DNA of 57,462 bases from Candidatus Bathyarchaeota archaeon (lineage in GTDB: Archaea; Thermoproteota; Bathyarchaeia; TCS64), in contig JAFGHP010000018.1 in NCBI GenBank assembly GCA_016930055.1, positions 1-57,462 on the forward strand, written 5' to 3'. Positions 1 through 8,112 of this stretch are shown in pieces. A program made the translations under genes and the position numbers. How positions within the stretch are numbered: the stretch's first letter is position 1; every line of letters begins with the position of its first letter. Under the pieces are notes generated by a model. That model had not been told where the DNA came from. It was given only the letters and a program-made list of their open reading frames with translations, and made no database searches.

Positions 1-1
1 A

Positions 2-745
2 AATCAAAAATGGGTTGAAAAAAGGAAAGCTTACGCAGTTGATGCATATACATTATTACTAAAAATGAATAATCAAACATGGGATCCACCAAAATTTACG
101 GAAATAAGAAAACTACCTTTTTTACCAAAAGAGTCCGAAATTGATGCTTTAATCGCTGGAAGTGGATATAAAGTATCAACATATCTTCAATTACTAAAAG
201 AAACAGCAATGAGAGCTGGAGAAGCACAAAAATTAACCTGGAATGATATCGACTTTGAAACATCAACTATAAGAGTAACTCCAGAAAAAGGAAGCAATCC
301 AAGAATATTCAAGATATCAAATAAATTAATGGGAATGCTACTTGAAGTAAAGAGAAAAAATACAACCACAGATCCTAATCGAGTATTCGCTAAATCGGTA
401 CGTTCAATAAGAAGAATATTCGAGGAAACAAGAAAGAAACAAGCGATAAAACTACAGAATCCAAGACTATTGCAGATACACTTTCATACATTAAGACATT
501 GGAAAGCAACAATGTTGTATCATGAAATAAAAGATCCTCTTCGAGTTCAAGAGTTTCTTGGACATACAACATTTCAGCATACTACAAAATACATTCAACT
601 AGAAAGAGCTCTATTCGATGAATCAAAAGAAAATTACATCTGCAAAACTGCAAAAACCGTTGAAGAAGCAATCCCTCTACTAGAAGTAGGCTTTGAGTAT
701 GTTCAAGAAATCAACGGGCTCCACCTTTACAGAAAAAGAGCCTAA
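2..745 (+). CDS. Tyrosine recombinase / phage-type integrase, 5'-truncated by the window edge
   Basis: Site-specific recombinase of the XerC/D-integrase family. The ORF track starts at an ATG at 65, but the frame stays open to base 2 (codons read NQKWVEKRKAYAVDAYTLLLK), so the core-binding domain continues left of the window and 65 is probably not the true start. The catalytic domain shows the usual order: Arg in ETAMRAGE, an HxLR box (HTLRHW), the GHTT box and the nucleophile Tyr in TTKYIQL. It ends 23 bp from the 3' end of a tRNA-Arg gene, the usual place for an archaeal integrase. Integrase of a mobile element is likely; a housekeeping XerA-like role cannot be excluded because the N-terminus is missing. 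Confidence 0.88.
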   Translation, partial: NQKWVEKRKAYAVDAYTLLLKMNNQTWDPPKFTEIRKLPFLPKESEIDALIAGSGYKVSTYLQLLKETAMRAGEAQKLTWNDIDFETSTIRVTPEKGSNPRIFKISNKLMGMLLEVKRKNTTTDPNRVFAKSVRSIRRIFEETRKKQAIKLQNPRLLQIHFHTLRHWKATMLYHEIKDPLRVQEFLGHTTFQHTTKYIQLERALFDESKENYICKTAKTVEEAIPLLEVGFEYVQEINGLHLYRKRA

Positions 746-768
746 GGTATGCTAGGTTCAATAAAAAG

Positions 769-791
769 CGGGCCCGGTGGGATTTGAACCC
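769..791. other. Candidate integration (att) site in the tRNA-Arg 3' end
   Basis: Inference: archaeal and phage integrases usually recombine into the T arm and acceptor end of a tRNA gene, and the integrase here ends just outside this tRNA's 3' end. The tRNA is intact, so this would be the chromosomal-side att copy. The second copy would be expected to the left, outside the window, and no duplicate is visible inside it. Confidence 0.35.
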
Positions 792-843
792 ACGACCCCA
801 GACTTAGGAGGCCTGTGCTCTATCCGTGCTGAGCTACGAGCCC
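769..843 (-). tRNA. tRNA-Arg (CCT anticodon)
   Basis: Read on the minus strand, a full cloverleaf can be folded. The acceptor stem is GGGCTCG/CGGGCCC with one G-T pair, the D arm is GCTC...GAGC, the anticodon stem is CAGGC/GTCTG and the T arm is GTGGG-TTCAAAT-CCCAC. The seven-base anticodon loop CTCCTAA gives anticodon CCT, which reads the Arg codon AGG. There is no intron and no encoded CCA; the discriminator base is G. A T-rich trailer follows directly. The gene lies tail-on to the integrase, so its 3' half is the expected attachment site. Confidence 0.95.
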
Positions 844-872
844 CGGACCCACCTACGCTAATCATCTCCTAG

Positions 873-880
873 ATTTAAAA
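873..880 (-). promoter_or_regulatory. Probable TATA box of tRNA-Arg
   Basis: On the minus strand TTTTAAAT lies about 30 bases upstream of the mature tRNA 5' end, the distance expected of an archaeal TATA element. It fits in the short gap between the tRNA and the 3' end of the DUF2207 gene. Confidence 0.45.
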
Positions 881-893
881 TTAGCTAGGGATT

Positions 894-2714
894 TTATCGG
901 GCTCCTCCTCCACCGCCTCCGAAGCCACCTCCACCCCCGAATCCTCCACCAGAAGAGCCAAATCCTCCTCCACGGAACCCTCTGGAGCTTGACCTTGTGA
1001 TTGGTCGATTTGCTGTAATGAATGGATAGAAATATAATCTCATTACTGGTGCTATTGGAGCAATTTCTATTGGTACGTTTAGTTGCCTCATTGCTTCGGA
1101 TACTTTATCTCCGACTCCCAGAGCTGTACCATATACTAGCCAATCACCCCACATAGAGATGTCTTCAGGAGGATATTTTCTAAGTTGGACTAAATCTGAA
1201 AGATGTCGTTTAAAGGAATCCCATTGGAGTATTTCTTTGAAAATATTTGGTTTAAGTCTTCCAAAAAGTGTCTGTGGTGCCGTATAGGCAACAATACCTT
1301 GTATTATTATAACAACCCCCATTACTATTGAGGTTAAAATTGTCCTTGATAATAATGGTGCAAAACTAACAAAGAGTATTGAGATTAATAAAATTAGTCC
1401 ACCAATAATTAAGATAGGGATTGTGTTTTTTCTACCATTAACAGTATATTTTTCTCCTTCACGTTTATTTACTCTTGTTCTAAGATCTAAAAGTTCTGAT
1501 TGTACATAATATGCGGTCTGATTTGCTTTACCTGAAACAATGTCTTTAGCTAAAACATTTAATTTTTCAGTATCTAGAACTCCTTCAGGAGACGATTTTT
1601 TTATGAAGTTTATTACCCTTTTTTCATAATCATCATTAACATTTGAGTCAAGCACTGAAATTTTTATTCCCTCTTCTTTCTGTTCGATTAATATCTTTTT
1701 CCTTAGATGAAGATCAAGTAATGTTGCATAAAATCCGTCTTCATCAAAATCTAGTGCTTCACTTTTAAAAGCTAAATTAACGAACCATGGTTTTCGTTCT
1801 TTATTGGGTATTGCTGTAAGATAAGTTGGAACGATTACATCATCTTCTTTCCCAAATTTCAGATATAATAAAATAATTAGTATGGGAATAAAGATGACAA
1901 CGCCTTTAGTTAACCAATTTAATCCTATAGAAATATTATATTGCAATTGATACATATTGTTTGCTTGTATAGTTTTTGATTCTACATCTTGTACTAGTGA
2001 TTCTACACCTTCAATATTACTTTGATTCTTAATCATAAGTAACTCAATTTCAATAAGCTCGTCTTTACTTGAACTGCCTGTAATAATTATGTTATTAAAA
2101 TTTTTTGTAATAGTATAGTATGGAGGATGAATATAAACATCCGAAATATATCCAGAATCTTCTAAACGAATTATGACATTTTTATATGAAATATGTTCGC
2201 TAGCCAACATTAAATTAAGATGCATAACTTCACCATCAACTTCTAATGGAGGATAAATTTGTGTAAAGTAAGTTATAGAATATGTCCCAGGTGAAAAATA
2301 GTATGGGTTATAACATCCTACTTCATTATTATAAGCTAAACGATCGATTATTGGCCTATATATAGAATTGGTACCATCATATAGAATTTGAACATAAGAG
2401 TTAGAGTCTTTAATATAAGCAATCGTATTAGAAGGGTTAATTATTTGTAAAGGTAGGACATGTGGAGTGCTTATTGGATTTAATGAAACTGGGGCAGCCC
2501 ACCCTCTATAAATCATTCTATAATCATAATTACTGAAAGTATAAACAAATGTCTCCTTAAGAGTTCCATTCGAATAAAAAACTGCTGAATAATTATCAAT
2601 AGTTACTCCATTATCTTCATGAGAAGTTTTTAAAAGATCACTAACAAATATACCTCCGATTCCAATAATTAAAGCTATAAAAAAAACGAGGGCTAATTGC
2701 CTCGTCTCATTCAA
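894..2714 (-). CDS. DUF2207-family membrane protein
   Basis: Predicted membrane protein of the DUF2207 type, molecular role unknown. Visible layout: an N-terminal membrane anchor (about residues 8-26), a long extracytoplasmic beta-rich region, a second membrane segment near residue 270, a cytoplasmic stretch, two closely spaced membrane helices near 430-480, and a glycine-rich C-terminus (GGGFGGGGG) typical of the family. It overlaps the upstream LemA gene by four bases (ATGA), so the two are translationally coupled. DUF2207 and LemA proteins commonly occur as neighbours in bacteria and archaea, which supports a joint envelope role, but no enzymatic function can be claimed. Confidence 0.85.
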   Translation of the reverse strand: MNETRQLALVFFIALIIGIGGIFVSDLLKTSHEDNGVTIDNYSAVFYSNGTLKETFVYTFSNYDYRMIYRGWAAPVSLNPISTPHVLPLQIINPSNTIAYIKDSNSYVQILYDGTNSIYRPIIDRLAYNNEVGCYNPYYFSPGTYSITYFTQIYPPLEVDGEVMHLNLMLASEHISYKNVIIRLEDSGYISDVYIHPPYYTITKNFNNIIITGSSSKDELIEIELLMIKNQSNIEGVESLVQDVESKTIQANNMYQLQYNISIGLNWLTKGVVIFIPILIILLYLKFGKEDDVIVPTYLTAIPNKERKPWFVNLAFKSEALDFDEDGFYATLLDLHLRKKILIEQKEEGIKISVLDSNVNDDYEKRVINFIKKSSPEGVLDTEKLNVLAKDIVSGKANQTAYYVQSELLDLRTRVNKREGEKYTVNGRKNTIPILIIGGLILLISILFVSFAPLLSRTILTSIVMGVVIIIQGIVAYTAPQTLFGRLKPNIFKEILQWDSFKRHLSDLVQLRKYPPEDISMWGDWLVYGTALGVGDKVSEAMRQLNVPIEIAPIAPVMRLYFYPFITANRPITRSSSRGFRGGGFGSSGGGFGGGGGFGGGGGGAR

Positions 2715-3283
2715 CTTGGTCCAATCCCCTTTATTTCAGGTGCTTTTTCAAGACCTCCTTCAAAACGAAGGTAATCCATTTTTTTCATATTAATAGTTAC
2801 TGCTATAAAATTTGTTGGAATGGTATCAATCATTGTATTAAGTTCTTGTACCACATTATTGTATGTATATCTTTGACGAGCAATTTCATCTTCAACACTA
2901 ATAATTGCATCCATTAGTTTATTTACAGTAGTAGATGCTTTCAAATCGGGATAAGCCTCAGCAACAGCTCTAATTGAACCGAAAAGACTTCGTGACTCTG
3001 ACTCGATCTTTTCTAAATCACTGGGACCTGCTGTTAATATTTTTGACCTTAATTCAGCAACTTTTTCAAATACATCGCGTTCAAACTGAGTGTAACCTTT
3101 TACTGCTCCTAGAAGTTGCTCTATCATGTCTAATCTTTTTTTCATAGCAACACGAATCTGCCCTAATTCAGCATCAGAAGCATTTCTAAATTTATGTAAT
3201 CGATTATATCCTAAAATATAAACAATAATTATTACTAAAAATAAAACACCTAAACCTGCTAAAAAATATGTTGATATATCCAT
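2711..3283 (-). CDS. lemA: LemA family protein
   Basis: LemA-type protein of 190 residues, close to the family's usual length. It has one N-terminal membrane helix (about residues 5-25) followed by a helical domain with the family features NRL near the start, LIEAVKGY-like text (MIEQLLGAVKGYTQFE) and a YNNVVQELNT segment. The bulk probably faces outward as a helical bundle; its function is unsettled in all organisms. It is the first gene of a two-gene operon with the DUF2207 protein. The 165-bp gap upstream, shared with a divergent small gene, presumably holds both promoters. Confidence 0.88.
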   Translation of the reverse strand: MDISTYFLAGLGVLFLVIIIVYILGYNRLHKFRNASDAELGQIRVAMKKRLDMIEQLLGAVKGYTQFERDVFEKVAELRSKILTAGPSDLEKIESESRSLFGSIRAVAEAYPDLKASTTVNKLMDAIISVEDEIARQRYTYNNVVQELNTMIDTIPTNFIAVTINMKKMDYLRFEGGLEKAPEIKGIGPS

Positions 3284-3448
3284 TTTCTTTCCCTATTATT
3301 TAAAAATATCAAGTTCTTTTAAAATCTATTCTATATACAAAAAATATTCTAAAGAGTTATCTACTTTTTTAGTCTATATTTTTTAAATTTCTCTGGATTT
3401 AGAAAAAAAGATTTTATAGTATGAAAAGCGTTGACCGTGGTGGTCTGA

Positions 3449-3742
3449 ATGGAGCCAACATTGAGGGGCATCATTGAAAAAGTTATAGATGAAGAGCTAA
3501 GTGAGGATAAACTTAGTAGTAATTTTGGAGTATTTACTGAGTTTAAAAATAGAGGTCTCCTTGACTCAGTTCCAAGTGCAATGTTTGGTAGAATATACAT
3601 GCGTGCTTACTCTTCATGGCTTGATTATAAAGATGAACATGGAGGGGAGATCAGCCCAGAAGAAGTAATGGAGTTTGTAAGAATTTTTGAGAAAAGAGCA
3701 ATTGAAATAAAATCAAAAATTAGTGAGATTTCGAGCTTATAA
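3449..3742 (+). CDS. Hypothetical acidic protein, 97 aa
   Basis: I do not recognise this family. The product is a small, mostly helical, soluble protein rich in Glu/Asp/Lys with one Trp, no cysteine cluster and no membrane segment. The ATG at 3449 is the only sensible start and has only a weak Shine-Dalgarno candidate (GTGGT) upstream. The overlapping minus-strand ORF 3361-3600 is low-complexity and judged a shadow. The gene is transcribed alone, divergently from lemA and 58 bp ahead of the methyltransferase gene, with which it could share a transcript. Confidence 0.6.
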   Translation: MEPTLRGIIEKVIDEELSEDKLSSNFGVFTEFKNRGLLDSVPSAMFGRIYMRAYSSWLDYKDEHGGEISPEEVMEFVRIFEKRAIEIKSKISEISSL

Positions 3743-3800
3743 TAATAAATTAATAGAAAAATCCTTCATATAGTACGTAAATATACTTACTTGGAATATA

Positions 3801-4574
3801 ATGGAAGAGGAATATCTTTCAGATCAAGAATACATTGATTTTTTTGTTAAATTAAATGGTTTAAGAAAAATTATAGCTTCTAAAATTCCAATGGAAAAAA
3901 GGATGAGGGTTCTTGATCTTGCTACTGGTTCTGGGTATTTTGCCATAGAAATTGCTAAACAACATCTTGAGGTTCTTATTGAAGCTATAGATATTTCTGA
4001 TGACTCTATTGAATTAGCTCGAAAAAATATTTGGGAAAGTGGATTTAGAGCAAGAATAGCTATAAAAAAAATGGATGCAACTATACTAGAATACCCGTCT
4101 CAATCATTTCATTCTGCAATTAACTTTCTTGGTTTAGAAGACATCCATATGACTAAGGGTTATGAAGGTGTTAGACGTGTATTTCATGAAGTAGCTAGAG
4201 TTTTAAAACCTCGTAGTTATTTCTCGCTAACTGTAATGTTGCCAGAAGAAGCAGATACTATACCTCAAAAGCTTGAACTTGAATTATTTGACTATATCTG
4301 TGGAGCGAAATGGCTCACTTTGTTACAATATCAAGAATTATTGAAAGAATCAGGATTAAATCTTGTTAAGAGAGAGACATTTAAAACAGGTAAAAAATTA
4401 ACTGTAAATCAAGCAAAAGAAGAAATAAATTTTGCGTGTAAAGAAGTACCAAGAATTTATAAAATTCAAACTAAACCATTTGAAGAAGTATGGAATAAAT
4501 TTGGTCATGAAATAGAAAGAAACGGTTTGGGACACTATTCAAGGTTAGTATTGTTAATTGCAAGAAAAAATTAA
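3801..4574 (+). CDS. Class I SAM-dependent methyltransferase
   Basis: Rossmann-fold methyltransferase, substrate unknown. Motif I is VLDLATGSGYFAIEIA (about residues 37-52). The acidic end of strand 2 is AIDIS, and an FHSAINFLGLED stretch stands where motif IV is expected. The C-terminal third (after residue 160) resembles the UbiE/menaquinone-type layout with a helical lid. The gene's last four bases overlap the 3' end of the convergent M24-like gene, so the two terminate into each other. No pathway context is visible: a hypothetical protein lies upstream and peptidase-fold genes downstream on the other strand. Confidence 0.8.
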   Translation: MEEEYLSDQEYIDFFVKLNGLRKIIASKIPMEKRMRVLDLATGSGYFAIEIAKQHLEVLIEAIDISDDSIELARKNIWESGFRARIAIKKMDATILEYPSQSFHSAINFLGLEDIHMTKGYEGVRRVFHEVARVLKPRSYFSLTVMLPEEADTIPQKLELELFDYICGAKWLTLLQYQELLKESGLNLVKRETFKTGKKLTVNQAKEEINFACKEVPRIYKIQTKPFEEVWNKFGHEIERNGLGHYSRLVLLIARKN

Positions 4575-5749
4575 ATTAAATAAAGGGCTCTTTCAGTATT
4601 CGTTAAAAATTTAAAACCTTTTTTAGTTACTAAAATAGTGTCTTCGAGTTGTATACCTCCCCATCCAACATCAAGGTAAGGAATATCTACATTTATTACC
4701 ATACCTTCCTGTAATTCTGTTTTTTCGTCATTAGTAATCCATGGTTTTTCGTTGCATTCAATACCAATGCAATGTCCTAGACTTGTTGGGCAGTCTTTAA
4801 TCCCAGCTTTCGACAGTTCTTTTTTAGCTATGTTATAAATTTCCTTAATTTGGATTCCATGTTTTATACTTTCAATAGCTGAAGTTTGAGCATCAATAAC
4901 AGTTTTCCAACGTTTTTCTACTTCATTTGAAGATTTTTCAATTATTGCAGTTCTAGAAATATTACTATTATAATTATTAATAATTGAACCAAGTTGAAAC
5001 CTTATCAAATCACCTTTTACAGCAGATAGGGTAGTTGGCTCAGGATTAGGAAATGCACTTCTTTCACCAATACCAATAAATGAATTTGTAACACGCCCAC
5101 CATCTTCAGTTACACTATAGTTAAACATACTAGAGAGATTAATCTCCATTATTTCAGGATGGATTATCTCTAAAGCATCTTCCATAGCTTTTTCAGTTAT
5201 TTCGGTTGATCTTTGAATCCTAGCAATTTCTTCTGAGGTTTTTACGGATCTAATCTTCATTAAAGGACCTGTTCCATCAATAATTGTCGCATCAGGTAAA
5301 TTTTTTTGTATACTTTCATATTGTGTATAAGGAATTAATGAAAAATCTAAAGCGAGGTTTTTTGTCGCTAAACCCTGGGAGGATATAGCAATTACTAATG
5401 CGTCACATGAGGTTTCAGCTGTTGGCGATGTTATTGCTGTAATCAATTTTTTTGTTATTTCAGAAGATTTTGGGTTCTTTGTGGTTTTTACATTTAGACA
5501 ACCATAATACTGAATGTTTTTAATCCAGGTTATACTATCAATCACTAGATCAGCTTCATTAATAGGAGCAATAATGAAAGGCTCACCATCAAGAGGAAGA
5601 ACAGCATAACTTTGATAACCACAACCTAGTTGAGCACCTAAATTCATGTAATCCGAGATATAGAATACGTTTGGTACTGAAGCTGCAATTATTGCCTCAA
5701 CCCCAATGTTTTGCATTACTTTTTTAGCTAATTCTTTATTGAGGGGCAT
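4571..5749 (-). CDS. M24-fold (Xaa-Pro peptidase/creatinase-like) protein with lost metal ligands
   Basis: Pita-bread-fold protein of the aminopeptidase P/prolidase/creatinase superfamily, with a creatinase-type N-terminal domain (residues 1-150) and a C-terminal catalytic-fold domain. The normal dinuclear site uses D, D, H, E, E. Here the first Asp is Gln (RFQLGS) and the second is Asn (NSNISRT), both confirmed from the codons. The His in GHCIGIE is present, the first Glu is Asp (NVDIPY) and the last Glu remains (QLEDT). Canonical metallopeptidase activity is therefore doubtful; a creatinase-like metal-free hydrolase or a binding protein are alternatives. It follows the M19-like gene on the same strand after about 140 bp. 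Confidence 0.8.
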   Translation of the reverse strand: MPLNKELAKKVMQNIGVEAIIAASVPNVFYISDYMNLGAQLGCGYQSYAVLPLDGEPFIIAPINEADLVIDSITWIKNIQYYGCLNVKTTKNPKSSEITKKLITAITSPTAETSCDALVIAISSQGLATKNLALDFSLIPYTQYESIQKNLPDATIIDGTGPLMKIRSVKTSEEIARIQRSTEITEKAMEDALEIIHPEIMEINLSSMFNYSVTEDGGRVTNSFIGIGERSAFPNPEPTTLSAVKGDLIRFQLGSIINNYNSNISRTAIIEKSSNEVEKRWKTVIDAQTSAIESIKHGIQIKEIYNIAKKELSKAGIKDCPTSLGHCIGIECNEKPWITNDEKTELQEGMVINVDIPYLDVGWGGIQLEDTILVTKKGFKFLTNTERALYLI

Positions 5750-5888
5750 ATATTAACAGATAGAAATCATTAATTCTATTTTTAAAATAATTGGTTAAAA
5801 GAGAAGAATTCAATTACTAAATTATATTATCACTTAAATTTTCTTATCTAACAAATTAAAAAAATATTTTTATGTTTTTTAGTTAATA

Positions 5889-6986
5889 TCATCTCCAAAC
5901 TCTATGAAAAAGTTTTACCCAATTTTCACCAAGAATTTTTTTGATTTCATTATCACTATATCCTCTGGCAACTAAACCTTTAGTAAAGTTTGGCATATTT
6001 TCAAGCCAACCATATCCCCAACTTTTATCCATAGGAGTAAAATAAGTTACATCAATTTTTGTAGGGTTTTTCCAAATATAACATCCTCTAGTTATTGAGT
6101 TAGGAAACTCTAGATCAGATCCAAACCCTACATGATCAATACCAACAACATTAATTAAAACGTCAAGTTGATCTAGTAAATCATCGGTTATTGTGCTTTT
6201 ACCTGCTTTTTTAGCGAAAAAGGGAGTTACACCAATTACACCACCCTTTTCAGCACACATCTTTAATATATCATCTGGTTTTCCTCTCTGTTTACTATAC
6301 TTAACAAAATCTCCCCAAAGATTAGTGCTTTTATTAGCCCATTCAGCATAACCACCTGGTTGCTCTGGTGCAGATTTTCTTGGAATTATGTGAGTAAAAC
6401 TTACTGGGTCTTTAGAAAGTTCTATTGCATCCCAACAAGTTTGATCACCTGTATGACTTAAATCAATTAAAATTCCAAGTTTATTCATCTCTTTAACTAA
6501 ATTTTCACCAAATATACTTAAACCAGAATCTTTTCTTTCACGGCATCCTCCACCTGCATCATTTTGCCAATTATAGGTTAGTTGCATTACTCTTAATCCA
6601 TAATCATAAGCAATTTTTAAAAAATCAAGACTTGATTCAATAAATGCACTATCTTGAGGCCCATAAATAATCCCGTGTTTTCGTTGTTTTTTTGCATTTA
6701 TAATATCTTCAGATTTTTTAATAATTAATACTTGGTCCTTGAATTTTTCTACCCAATGAGTATAATTAATAAGTTGTTTTAAAGCATCATTAAAGTTTTT
6801 TTGCATACATACCGTGATATTTGTAGCAGTAAGTCCACCTTTAAGCACATCATCTAACCACATGTTTTCTGCAATATAATCAATAACTGCAACAACACTA
6901 CTATCAATAACTATACTTTCATTATGAAGAGTAATAGCATGATCTAACTCTTCTTTATTTAAAGACAAATAACTTCGTGAACCCAT
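5889..6986 (-). CDS. Membrane dipeptidase (M19)-like protein of a divergent subgroup
   Basis: TIM-barrel protein of peptidase family M19. The two later metal His are present (LIDLSHTGD and SFTHIIPRK) and so is the Asp in GFGSDLEF. The N-terminal HxD pair is replaced (VIDSSVVAV) and the bridging Glu motif EGGH is IYGPQD, so a normal two-zinc site is not expected. A bacterial M19 subgroup with similar text (QLTYN...GCxE..DTGL) also departs from the consensus, so this is probably a real lineage rather than decay. The ORF track begins at 7043, but residues 1-19 are a low-complexity hydrophobic run, so I chose the ATG at 6986 (MGSRSYLSL). Substrate unknown. Confidence 0.78.
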   Translation of the reverse strand: MGSRSYLSLNKEELDHAITLHNESIVIDSSVVAVIDYIAENMWLDDVLKGGLTATNITVCMQKNFNDALKQLINYTHWVEKFKDQVLIIKKSEDIINAKKQRKHGIIYGPQDSAFIESSLDFLKIAYDYGLRVMQLTYNWQNDAGGGCRERKDSGLSIFGENLVKEMNKLGILIDLSHTGDQTCWDAIELSKDPVSFTHIIPRKSAPEQPGGYAEWANKSTNLWGDFVKYSKQRGKPDDILKMCAEKGGVIGVTPFFAKKAGKSTITDDLLDQLDVLINVVGIDHVGFGSDLEFPNSITRGCYIWKNPTKIDVTYFTPMDKSWGYGWLENMPNFTKGLVARGYSDNEIKKILGENWVKLFHRVWR

Positions 6987-7183
6987 AGTAAATATAAATA
7001 ATATCAAATTTAAAAAAATGTTGATGATAAAAGTAAAAATCAATTATTTTATATTTCATTACTTCATATTTAGAGTATCCATTATTTTTTTAATAGCGAT
7101 AAATTATTTGCTAAAAATGAATAAAATATTTTAAACAAGCTTATTTCAAATTAGGTTAAAATACTTTAAAACATCTTAGATAT

Positions 7184-7666
7184 GTGAAGGATGGTAATAA
7201 ATTGAATTTAGAAAAACCAATTAAAAACTTTATGAAAAAAAATCCTCTTCTAATAGATTTAGATGAGACTCTTGGTGGTGTAGCTAGTAAGATGAGTGCT
7301 CAAAAAAAAGACGTAGCCATCGTTACTGATCCAGAGGGTGAAGTTAGGGGTTTAGTAACAAGCCACGATCTATTTGATGCTCTACGAACATATGTACTTG
7401 GAAAAGACACTTTAGAACAAGTCCCTAAGGAAGTTAGAGAACTTAAGGTTATAACAATAATGAAAGGAACATATACTAAAGAGTTTATGGAAGCTTGTGG
7501 TTTGTCAGGTTCAAACGTTTGCATAACTCTAGGAGAAAACGATTCAATTGTAAATGCAATAAGGGTGATGGCAATTACTGGAATCGATCATATATTAATA
7601 TCAAGTGAAAAGGGAATTACTGGAACATTATCTGATGATGACATAATTCAAGTATTTATGGAATAA
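7184..7666 (+). CDS. CBS-domain pair protein
   Basis: Small cytoplasmic protein made of two CBS motifs (about residues 10-65 and 85-158), which usually bind adenosyl ligands and regulate a partner. The first ends GLVTSHDLFDAL and the second GTLSDDDIIQVF, the typical CBS closing strand-helix. The insert between them includes one cysteine. The listed start is GTG at 7184; a TTG at 7202 preceded by GGATGG at seven bases' distance is a reasonable alternative. There is no adjacent transporter or kinase, so the partner is unknown. The gene ends in an AT-rich inverted repeat shared with the convergent gene. Confidence 0.82.
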   Translation: MKDGNKLNLEKPIKNFMKKNPLLIDLDETLGGVASKMSAQKKDVAIVTDPEGEVRGLVTSHDLFDALRTYVLGKDTLEQVPKEVRELKVITIMKGTYTKEFMEACGLSGSNVCITLGENDSIVNAIRVMAITGIDHILISSEKGITGTLSDDDIIQVFME

Positions 7667-7697
7667 AATCTTAAAAAATTTTTTAAATATTAAGATT
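7667..7697. terminator. AT-rich inverted repeat between convergent genes
   Basis: AATCTTAA and TTAAGATT flank a T/A-rich loop immediately after the CBS gene's stop codon and before the 3' end of the convergent hypothetical gene. Archaeal termination relies mainly on T-tracts, and this stretch offers them on both strands. The stem is weak, so a bidirectional terminator is only a suggestion. Confidence 0.35.
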
Positions 7698-7701
7698 AAA
7701 A

Positions 7702-8019
7702 TTAACCTCGATACCGTTCGTTTCTACCACGTTTACGTTCACTTTTTTGGTATTCTTGTTTTCTTTGACCTTCAATTCTTGCTCTTCGAAAAGATTTATT
7801 ATCATCAGTTCCTGAAATAAACTGATTTACGTTATAATAAAAATTTTGATAATCAATCTCATCTTCATATAGTTTCTGAATCAATTCATTTAATTGAAGT
7901 TGATTTTCTTCTTTTGCTTTATCGAAACCTTTAGAATAGGCTTCATACGCTGCTATAAACTTAAAATCGTCTTTTGGTTTAAAAACAAGTTTATTAGTTT
8001 TCACTTCTTTTTCAGACAC
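7702..8019 (-). CDS. Hypothetical charged protein, 105 aa
   Basis: I do not recognise this protein. It starts at GTG (8019); no in-frame ATG lies nearby. The N-terminal two thirds are predicted helical with many Lys, Glu, Asp and Tyr. The C-terminus is a strongly basic tail (RRARIEGQRKQEYQKSERK) ending in RYRG, which suggests nucleic-acid contact or low structural order. It has no cysteine and no membrane segment. It is transcribed alone, divergently from hypD and convergently with the CBS gene. Confidence 0.6.
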   Translation of the reverse strand: MSEKEVKTNKLVFKPKDDFKFIAAYEAYSKGFDKAKEENQLQLNELIQKLYEDEIDYQNFYYNVNQFISGTDDNKSFRRARIEGQRKQEYQKSERKRGRNERYRG

Positions 8020-8086
8020 GAACTATCTCATTCTCCATAAGGTAATTTACACTTTTAAAGTAATCCTTTTATAAGCTCTTTATTTA

Positions 8087-8112
8087 TTATTTAGTAGGTC
8101 TTTTATTTAGTA
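8087..8112 (+). repeat. 10-bp direct repeat at the hypD start
   Basis: TTATTTAGTA occurs twice with a 16-bp period, the second copy abutting the hypD ATG at 8113. It may be a regulator site or chance in AT-rich DNA. A TATA-like TTTTATAAG lies about 25-30 bases further upstream, placing the repeats at or after the likely transcription start. Confidence 0.3.

Noticed and set aside
3361-3600. 79-aa minus-strand ORF overlapping the 97-aa hypothetical gene
   Set aside because: Low-complexity Ser/Leu content, no plausible start context, and it lies mostly antisense to a better ORF.
5889-7043. Signal peptide or membrane anchor on the M19-like protein (MIFTFIINIFLNLILFIF)
   Set aside because: The stretch is probably translated A/T-rich promoter sequence; the ATG at 6986 begins the recognisable protein. 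The membrane anchor is therefore not supported.
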